Source of the DNA: Symsagittifera roscoffensis
Taxonomy: Eukaryota; Xenacoelomorpha; Acoela; Convolutidae
DNA length: 64,000 nucleotides
Assembly: GCF_963678635.1 (NCBI RefSeq)
Contig: NC_087062.1
Coordinates: 99,989,209-100,053,208 of the forward strand
Direction: 5' to 3'
This document shows positions 56,863 through 64,000 of the stretch, piece after piece. Below the pieces are notes generated by a model, which was given only the letters and a program-made list of their open reading frames with translations, ran no database searches and was not told the origin of the DNA. Each line of letters starts with the position of its first letter. Position 1 is the stretch's first letter. The position numbers and the translations under genes are program-made.

Positions 56863-57904
56863 TAATGAAGCTGTATATGCTAATAAATTGCAAATTCGAT
56901 ACCGCAAAAGGAACACCAAATACAAAAAGACACAACTTTGGACCTAATAAAGTTTGTATAAGTTCTGCATTTCAAAAAAATTGCGAGATACATTGAGTTG
57001 AAAAAATTCTGAAGTCAAGGTTTTCATTACTGCACTGCTGTTTGAAACAAATAAAATTTTTTTGGTTCATTCGATATTTTAAAAATGCATCAACTGTAAC
57101 TAATCAAATATGACATTATACTGCTGTAGCATCCTACCGTTCAATGTACCACCAAAAGTAGCACTTTTTTTTGCGACTTAGCTTGGAAAAAAAAGAAGGT
57201 TCATACTAACAAACTCGCTCCGCAAGTTTGATAAGGAAGCCTAAAAATATCTCTTCAAGTCTGATGATACAAATTGCCTCTAAAGCTGCACAGAAATAAA
57301 TATCTTATACACTGTAAATATTTGAGTTTTCAGTAGCAAGCTTCTGGCGGAGACTATGACCTTTTTTAGCTTTTGGTTTTGTTGCACAGGTTTCGCTAGT
57401 CACCCATAATGACTCCACTGAAAATCAACTGATTAAGATTTGCCAGACAATTTTATCTTATTATTTTGCATTAACCATTTGCATGATTTGATAGCTCACT
57501 TTAGGGAACGCGCATAAGAGTGCAGCACCACTGAGTTAAGTAGAAAAAACTAACAAAGATAGACGATTGCTATGCATAGAAATTTCCGACCACAGGGATG
57601 GGATGCAATTAGGTAATTATTCGCTAGAAGGAGTTGATTATAGCAAAAAGTTACAATAAAATGAAGAAGGGGAGATAACAAACTCACTCTCATTAGTTTG
57701 AAAAACGGAATATACAGAACATTTTTTCTCGACAATGAGACATTTTTGGCAAACTTTCTATGTCGAATCTGCATGGCGACCAATAGGGCTTAAATATGAT
57801 GCCGAAACTCGACAACTCACGAGTTGTAATTGCGATACCTAAAATGGCCGAAAACTCACAGTGCGCCATAGTTCGTCTCCACCGTGATTTCTTCGGAGCA
57901 AAAA
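56863..57904. other. AT-rich spacer, nothing recognised
   Basis: No gene or repeat was assigned. Confidence 0.4.
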
Positions 57905-58550
57905 GAGAACTAGTCTTTCTGTGCTTTCTTAAATGAAATTCTCAATTTATTTCAAAAACAACAATGAAGGACGAAGGAAATAACTTAAAATAGCGATTTA
58001 GCCGAAACTTTAGAGAACCCAAATGATGCAATATTTGGTTTCGCTGCATTATTTCAAAAAGAGATTTTTCAGATTCCGAAAATTCTAGAAGCTAAGTTAA
58101 ACTTTTCCAATTTTTGATCAACTGTCTTTTAAAGACCAAAAATCAAAGATTTCATGAAAATAAAAAGAAAGGACTGGAAGAAAATAAAAGCTTCAAACCG
58201 AAGACATTGGAAGACAAGATTCTGTTTCTGACATCGTGATGAAGAATCACTCTAACTAAAATTCTCAATTGGTCTGAAAAGTAACTATGAAGTTCAAACT
58301 TAACCCTTTTGAGTGGCGTAAAAAATTCAGACTTAACTCTCTTTAGGTCAAAGAAATAAAACGAGTAGCTGATTTTGCAGCTTACTGAAAACTGAATTTG
58401 TGTAAACTAAGTTATACTAAACTGTTTTTAAGACAAAAATCTATGAACTCACTAAAATAAAAAATAGGTCTGGAAGAAAATGAAGCCTTCAAAACGAAGA
58501 TATCGGAGGAAAGGATTCAGTTTCTCACATCGTGATGAAGAAAAGAATCA
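57905..58550. repeat. Degenerate ~310-bp tandem repeat, two units
   Basis: Both units contain GACTGGAAGAAAAT-like sequence, CTTCAAA.CGAAGA and TCGTGATGAAGAA (58165-58240 and 58470-58540). Confidence 0.6.
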
Positions 58551-58591
58551 ATGAGGTTAAGCACGGCTCCCTGAGACCTTCCGTTACGATA

Positions 58592-59336
58592 CACTGTGCT
58601 GATTTAAATTATACGGACAAAACGAATAAAACTTGAAATTTAAAATGCGGTTTGCTCAAATTTGATTAAGATTAGAAAAAAATGATGAAGACCAATCTTG
58701 CGTAAATTTCAAGCAGATCTGATGCAAGTTGTTTTGATTCAAAATTCGGGCCCAAAAAGTTTTGCCTCAAAAAATCGGGCCCAAAAAATTTAATCCATAA
58801 ACGATCATTTTTGGCTTTTTTTTGTAAAACAAAAATTACTCCAAATCTATTGCTTCGTTTACTGACAAACTATATCACTGCAAGCCTTTTATGTAGCCCA
58901 ACAAATTTTAAGAAAAGTTTAATTGCCAAAGAGGGCACAGATGGTTTGAAAGATGTTTTAATTTAAACTGTTGGTGTTTTATCAAGTTTTTTGCTATCAA
59001 ACGATAATATGCATGATTCCACAAATGAAGAAAAAAAACCTGTCCATATTTAATTTTGTTGGGCTACAAAAGAAGCTTGTATGATATAGTTGTGTCAGTA
59101 AGTGAACAATTGCGTTTGCGGTAATTTTTAATTGACTAAAAAATCGAAAATGATTCGTTTTCAGGGAAAATTTTGGGCACAAATTTTGCAAAACAAATAG
59201 TATCATTTTAATTCTGTTAAAATTTTAGGCCAGATTAGTCTTCACCAGTTTTTCATTACATTTAAGGCATATTGTGAAAACGCGTTTTTAATTTCAACTT
59301 TCATTCGTTTTGTCAGGATAATTTAAATCAGCACTG
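58592..59336. mobile_element. 745-bp long-TIR element flanked by TA
   Basis: The left end CACTGTGCTGATTTAAATTA and the inverse of the right end (CAGTGCTGATTTAAATTAT) open two arms of roughly 330 bp that mirror each other through most of the element (shared ACAAAACGAAT, GGGC.CAAAA, GTAGCCCAACAAA). TA flanks both ends (58590-58591 and 59337-59338). TA targets and CAGTG ends suggest a Tc1/mariner-type non-autonomous element. No transposase. Confidence 0.75.
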
Positions 59337-60635
59337 TATACAAACAGCATTCAATGCAAGCTAACTAAACGGACAAAAAAGCTGATGTTATAAAAAACAA
59401 TTCCGATAGCCATTGATCTGTTTACACACTGACGCGAAGCCGAGTTTTGCACTTTTTGAGATACAACATAAAATTATGTATTCATAGAAACGACCTAAAA
59501 TAAGTCCACTAAGCCGTTAAAATGTTAGCCGATATTATTTAAGCCGAAAGAATTTTTTAAGCGAAAAACAAAACAAAAAAAGCAAAATGTACGAAGTCAA
59601 GACTAGTAAAATTACAGTTCCCTAGTAATTCGAGAACTTTAAAAGCTAAAAGCAACTACATTCAAAATTGTATAAAAAAATCTAAGACGTAGATTGGCAA
59701 CAAATCAAAAGCGAACATTTTTTGTGACGGAAAAATTCCAGTATAAAAAACCTGGTAAATTTCGAACACACGAACTTTGACGTCACACTTGTATTCTTCA
59801 TCACTAGTTTAAGTGCCTGAGCGACATAGATATTTGGCCTTAATTGAAAATATAATAAATACTGAGCTGTCTTCGGTCGCCGCCAACGCTACGCGTTATT
59901 TTAAAATAGGCAAACACTGCGTTACTGTAAAAGTTAATTAAGAAATAAACACAACCAGCTCGAATGTCTTGAATTAATGGCGCATAATACTTTCACGCAA
60001 GTTTTGTTGTAACCGGATATAGTTAGATGAAGTTAATGTTGCAAGTTTTGCAGAAAAAAGTGGCAATGGCGTTTTAGAAAATATACAGCAATTACACTGG
60101 CAATATCAGCTCTCTGGCTGTTGTTTCCGACCTGTTTTGTTCTGTAACATTATTGGCTAACAGGATCTATTTTTGAGAAGTTTTATTTCAATGCTGAGTT
60201 ATGACCGAAGTGTATAACTCATAGAGTAATTTCGGATAGGGTACACCGTCTGCTCGTCACGCTATCTTATTTTCGGCCGGATAGATTCGTGCAACTTCTT
60301 AGTCTAATACCGATCCTAATCTTACTCTTATACTATCTAGTCTCAGGTTGTTTAACTAGTCTCTGCTAGGCTCAATAGATCTAGGGTATACTGGTTTATT
60401 GCGGCTGCTGAAGTACTCGGGAGAGTTCAACTAACTTCTAAGTTAAATTCAAATCTCTCTGGTGCTGAAATTACAAGTAATTTCAGCACTTACAAATAAG
60501 TGGATTGTTAGTCAGATGGATCATGATTGGTTAATATTAAATACTTTACATTGGTAAAATATCTAATTTATCCAATCATAAAATGTAGTTTAGATCAGGT
60601 TCCACCCATCCGGGTTTTACAGAGTTTTTTAGAAT
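59337..60635. other. AT-rich spacer, nothing recognised
   Basis: No convincing gene. An imperfect inverted motif (GTGCTGAAATTACAAGTAAT then TTCAGCAC) lies near 60460-60490. Confidence 0.4.
60460..60490. repeat. Short hairpin
   Basis: GTGCTGAAATTAC and GTAATTTCAGCAC are perfect 13-bp inverses separated by AA; function unknown. Confidence 0.85.
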
Positions 60636-60639
60636 AGTC

Positions 60640-61110
60640 TTTCTGTAATTCAAAGGATGGATGATGGACGTTGGTGTTTGGCGAACATCATATTTCTTCT
60701 GGGTTCTCTTGTTAGAGAAGTTCCAGGTTCGATCGTTGTGTCATCTCATGACAACGACTGGGTTTTCGCAACAAACTCAAATCTGATTTCAGAATGGTTG
60801 GCTATGTCAGGTTTTTCTGTTTCATTGATGAGAACTTCTTTGTGTTTTGATCTTGTCTGGGAATGGCGTGGAGATTGTGCGTGGAGGGGATGCCTGGTTA
60901 CTCGGATCTGTACGTATACTTGAACATCGAGGTGGTCATTGGTCTAGTTCAATGAAGTCCTTTTCTGCGAAGTCAAGTCGTACTCTAAATCCTTTGAGTT
61001 GTGATTGTGAGTGGCATATTGATTGTAGTTGGCCATTCTTTCTCGAGTGTAGTAGGGTCGTTTTGTCTTTGGATGTTCGTCCTTGGTGTTGTATTCTGAT
61101 CTATGTATTG
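60640..61110 (-). pseudogene. Decayed frame with A/C-rich sense strand
   Basis: Minus-strand fragments in several frames read like protein: DPTTLEKEWPTTINMPLTIT, then after a shift KGFRVRLDFAEKDFIELDQ, then PPRTISTPFPDKIKTQ. The Thr/Pro/Ile-rich character resembles the open frames at 62.2-64 kb, so this may be the broken downstream part of the same element. No domain recognised. Confidence 0.3.
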
Positions 61111-62200
61111 CATAATGTAATTTACATTTTATAAAATTTTTATTAGTTTAATATTTTTTAATTATGATTTTAGTTAGTTGTTTTCACAAAAGCTTTTTGT
61201 TTTAGTTCAGTTATTTTGAAGAGTTACTCACCCTTGAGTAGCTCTTATTAAAAATAGGAGTGTGTGTCACAAAGCGTGAATGTAGCGCGGTGGGTTAGGC
61301 CGGCTATAGAGCATGCTCAGGACGTCCTCTTCTGGTGGGTTAGGCCAGGAGTGGGAGTATGATTGCATGCGGTTTTTGTGAGAGGTCCTGTTATGTGACA
61401 ACGTTTTATGTTGGGTTTGTTGTGGTTTTTCTTATGTTTTGTTGGTTGTGTCCTTTTTTCAAAAATCAAATTGTTTGTGGTATGGGTTTGTCTTTCGACT
61501 TTTTTGTGTTTTATTATTTCTTTCTTAGACTTTATAATAGTCTTCAAAAGAATAAATTATCCAGTTTTAAACTGGGTTAATCCGGTTTGGGTACCGTTGG
61601 TTTCCTTTTCTTAGTCATGCTGTTATTCTATGATTTGTGGTGTTTAGTAAGCTGCGTTGGTTAGTGTTGTTTAGTGTATAATTCCTTTCCAACCGGGTTA
61701 AAGGAAAGTTTGAAACGTGTTATCTTGTGTTAGAGTTATCGAGTGTGAAAGCTTGAAACTGAAATTCATTATTTTAAACAATTCTTCGTGGGCGAGCTGT
61801 GCGAGTGTGGATAGAATGTTTGTGCGAATGAATGGAAATATCAAAAGGTTAGTACTGCATTTTCGTTTTATCAATTTATTACATAGAATTTTTAATTTTA
61901 CTGCTAGTTGTTGGGGAAAATTAAGTTACAAATTTTCATCATTTTTAGATTTACTGCTTGTGGGGGAAAAATTTATAAATTAAATTACTGCATTGGTATT
62001 ATATTTATTTAATTGTTGGTGCAAAAATTTAATAGGGTTTTAAACAGTTTTGAAGAAGTTTGCTATTTTTTATTTTTCTTTTGTGAATTTTTCAGATGAT
62101 CGTTGGATGAAGGCTAAAATTCTAAAGAAAACATGGATAAAGAATGGTGAGTTTCTAATATTTTAATTAGTTAGTAATATGTATAATTCATACTTACCTG
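61111..62200. other. T/G-rich stretch with splice-like signals
   Basis: No frame is convincing. On the plus strand AAAAG|GTTAGT (61847), a strong acceptor (TTTTTCAG, 62094) and AATG|GTGAGT (62146) outline a possible 52-bp exon, but the joined frame stops. On the minus strand CAG|GTAAGT begins at 62197, right after the stop of the frame at 62201. Confidence 0.3.
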
Positions 62201-63052
62201 TTAGTCGTCGGGGAAGAAACCGTGGGGGAAGATGTCGTGGATGAGATCTGAAGTTGTTAGTAATTTAGCTAAAATGCGGATGATATTTTTAGTTTGAAGT
62301 AGTGGCCAAAGCAATTGAAGTGCTTTAATGGTGGTTAGTTCTTCAGTGCCAACTGCAAATTCATAAGGTGTGTTTTGGATTAGATTGTATAATTTGTGAT
62401 TGAATTTAGTGTTATGGATGAATTCTAAAATGGGGATTTCTATAGGTTGTACAAACTCGTGTGGGATAAGGAAGGGTCGGGATTCTTCTGCGTTGAAGGT
62501 CTTGGTGATGGGACAAAAAATATACATTTGGGTTATGGGATCATAATTTCGTAGAATACCATGAAGGTTAGTATCTTTAATGCAATATGTGAAGTTAAGA
62601 AAGAATGGTGAGGTGTATTTGGAATTGATGAATTGAAAACGATGGTGTGGTTGTCTGGAGGGAGTGTGTAGGTCAAAGTGATTTTGGATGAAACGATAAT
62701 AAGTATATGTGTGTGTTTGTTTAGTGCGCAACATAATATCGTGTGAGCAGTGCAAATCTCTTTCATGTGGTGCAAGGAAATGAAAGGTTAGTGAAAATAT
62801 TTGGAAGCGTTCTTTAAAACTTTCGTAGGCTTGTGTGTCTGTTAGTGCTTCTGAAATAATGTGGTCAAACTTGCGATCGAAGATATTTAGTGTAAATACA
62901 TATGGTGTTTTAATGAAAAATTTCTCGGTGATTTGTGGGTTAGCGAAGCGATCGTCGTCTAAGAATTGATCTTGGTTAGTTCTGATGATGTTATGATCGT
63001 AATATTCTAGTGTATATTCATTAGCTCGGTGTGTTTTGGATGGTTGATATAT
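62201..63052 (-). CDS. Unrecognised protein, third frame of an A/C-rich cluster
   Basis: Open for 283 codons between a TGA at 63053 and the TAA at 62201. There is no early ATG; the frame overlaps the end of the preceding one (63007-63717) in the -1 frame. The shared site CCAAAACAC could allow -1 slippage on AAAA, or one A may be missing from the assembly. The protein is Thr/His/Ile/Phe/Asn-rich and looks folded: FFIKTPYVFTLNIFDRKFD, SFKERFQIFSLTFHFLAPHE, TYYRFIQNHFDLH, NTPYEFAVGTEEL, LQLLWPLLQTKNIIRILAK, ending IFPHGFFPDD. I do not recognise a family. A capsid- or Gag-like domain of a mobile element is a guess from layout and base composition. A consensus donor (CAG|GTAAGT) follows the stop by 3 nt. 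Confidence 0.5.
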   Translation of the reverse strand: MYQPSKTHRANEYTLEYYDHNIIRTNQDQFLDDDRFANPQITEKFFIKTPYVFTLNIFDRKFDHIISEALTDTQAYESFKERFQIFSLTFHFLAPHERDLHCSHDIMLRTKQTHTYTYYRFIQNHFDLHTPSRQPHHRFQFINSKYTSPFFLNFTYCIKDTNLHGILRNYDPITQMYIFCPITKTFNAEESRPFLIPHEFVQPIEIPILEFIHNTKFNHKLYNLIQNTPYEFAVGTEELTTIKALQLLWPLLQTKNIIRILAKLLTTSDLIHDIFPHGFFPDD

Positions 63053-63717
63053 TCACGGGCTGTTCCTGGTTTCGCTGGGAAAGGATGGTTGGGGAACTTT
63101 CTTTTAAAAGTGCGGTAAGCTCTATTAGTGCTGAGTGAAGATTCAGTAGATGTGGATGATGGTGCTAATGATTCAGTATAAATTGAAGAGGGTGTAGGGG
63201 TAGGAGGGTTGGATGAATCTATTGTGGATGAGATTTGGTTTATGGTTGGGGTGTCAAGGTGGTAGGGTTGTTGTTGTAGGGTAATGAAATTATCTAGTTC
63301 TGGGGAGATTCGGGGGGTGTCTGGAGAATGAGATGATTGGTCTGAGTGAAGTGAGGAGTAGGTTGGAGTGACTTGGGAAGCATAAGAGGGTGTAGAATTG
63401 GTTGGGACAGGGTTATTTGGTAGTATGGGTTGAAAAGGGGGTTGGGAAAAATTTGAGGAATTGGTGTGAAAATTATTTGATGGAGATGGTTCAGAGTCGG
63501 CAAATTCATCGGGGGTTTCAATATTCGGGTTATTGAGTTGTGAGATGGAGTATAAAACTGAGATGTGTGAATTAGTATCGGAATTCATGCCGGATGTTAC
63601 ATTACTGGTGGGGAAATCGGGTGACGGAAAAGCAAAAAGTGGTATTATTGGGATTGGAGTGGTGAGGTTGGTTGGGTGGGAATTTGATCGGTGTAGGGAT
63701 CCAAGTTGTCGGCTCAT
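63007..63717 (-). CDS. Ser/Thr/Pro-rich protein, second frame of the cluster
   Basis: 236 codons from ATG 63717 to TAG. The start overlaps the stop of the upstream frame as ATGA, a layout that allows termination-reinitiation. Residues 1-~195 are Ser/Thr/Pro/Asn-rich and disordered (SNSHPTNLTTPIPIIPLF, SSTIDSSNPPTPTPSSIYTE). The end turns basic: NRAYRTFKRKFPNHPFPAKP then GTAREYINHPKHTE. The downstream frame seems to continue this domain after a -1 shift. Family unknown; a Gag-like N-terminal region is one option. Confidence 0.45.
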   Translation of the reverse strand: MSRQLGSLHRSNSHPTNLTTPIPIIPLFAFPSPDFPTSNVTSGMNSDTNSHISVLYSISQLNNPNIETPDEFADSEPSPSNNFHTNSSNFSQPPFQPILPNNPVPTNSTPSYASQVTPTYSSLHSDQSSHSPDTPRISPELDNFITLQQQPYHLDTPTINQISSTIDSSNPPTPTPSSIYTESLAPSSTSTESSLSTNRAYRTFKRKFPNHPFPAKPGTAREYINHPKHTELMNIH

Positions 63718-64000
63718 CGTGGGCTAAAAAAATTATTATTTTGAGACTGAAAAGCGGTGGTATGGGGTTGTTCTATAATTTGTTCATAAGTATTTTCATC
63801 TTGTGAGTGGTGTGGCATTATATGTTGGATGGGACTTTGTGATATGGTTGGTCTAAAGTTTTGATTATGTGTTATGGCTAAATTTCGAAAATTACGTGGG
63901 ACTAGGGATAATGGATGGTTATGTGGTAGGGGTGGTAACTGTGGTGCTGTTGGCGTTGTGTCTACATTGTTATGTTCTTCGTCGTATGTGTTCTGTCTTG
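63714..64000 (-). CDS. First visible frame of the cluster (partial, runs off the window)
   Basis: Open from the window end to TGA at 63714-63716, about 95 codons, without a start in the window. It reads NTYDEEHNNVDTTPTAPQLP, SLVPRNFRNLAITHNQNFRP and FQSQNNNFFSPR: disordered, Asn/Gln/Pro/Thr-rich, the same style as the next frame. Base usage (A/C-rich sense) is unlike VPS53 or the SLC37-like gene and matches the two following frames, so the three are probably one unit. Confidence 0.4.
   Translation of the reverse strand, partial: RQNTYDEEHNNVDTTPTAPQLPPLPHNHPLSLVPRNFRNLAITHNQNFRPTISQSPIQHIMPHHSQDENTYEQIIEQPHTTAFQSQNNNFFSPR

Noticed and set aside
62095-62146. A 52-bp plus-strand microexon with strong acceptor and donor-like ends
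   Set aside because: Joining it to the only nearby donor (61847) gives an in-frame TGA at once, and the minus strand carries a better coding signal. Kept only as a remark.

Overview
The window is nuclear DNA of a metazoan, most likely an invertebrate. It holds a full-length VPS53 (a subunit of the metazoan/fungal GARP/EARP tethering complexes), an SLC37-type sugar-phosphate transporter split by GT-AG introns, and Cys-rich secreted and membrane protein genes, set in AT-rich DNA full of transposon debris. No bacterial gene layout, CRISPR array or rRNA is visible. Recognisable genes have few, large exons: VPS53 is one uninterrupted 866-codon frame and the SLC37 gene has only two introns in its coding part. 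I cannot name the phylum. Several single-base frame breaks lie in homopolymers, and there is a 200-N gap, so this is a draft assembly with possible homopolymer errors.

Layout. 0-1.3 kb: decayed LINE ORF1 on the minus strand. 3.5-6.1 kb: VPS53 (+), flanked by inverted copies of one ~550-bp repeat family. 9-15 kb: repeat-rich, with a perfect-looking hairpin element, a ~940-bp duplicated block 2.1 kb apart, and the C-terminal tail and LTR-like sequence of an old LTR retroelement. 15.6-21.9 kb: a two-exon minus-strand gene of about 1,010 codons for a disordered protein with two Cys knuckles; its function is unknown. 23-29 kb: a coding exon split by a TIR element, a decayed Ty3/gypsy-like Pol, and a 1.2-kb TA-flanked element. 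29.6-33.7 kb: a minus-strand gene for a secreted Cys-rich protein with a possible lysozyme-like fold, carrying two 1-bp homopolymer frameshifts. 36.1-37.8 kb: a TIR element filled by a 22-bp minisatellite that resembles its own TIR. 38.0-41.7 kb: the last two exons found for a single-pass membrane protein. 40.2 and 46.3 kb: MITEs with clear 9-bp and 8-bp target duplications. 47.5-55.2 kb: the SLC37-like gene, whose first intron carries a complete Ty1/copia element with identical LTRs and a 5-bp target duplication. 55-60 kb: long-TIR elements and repeats. 60.6-64 kb: an unrecognised minus-strand cluster of overlapping open frames with A/C-rich sense strand, probably a mobile or viral-like element running off the window.

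The host genes do not form a pathway: VPS53 serves endosome-to-Golgi traffic, the SLC37-like protein is a membrane carrier, and the lysozyme-like protein is secreted. The dominant theme is mobile DNA: copia, gypsy-type, LINE, tRNA-derived SINEs, and at least eight different inverted-repeat element families, several of them inside introns or coding exons. All reading frames, splice sites and repeats were read by eye; no database search was possible.
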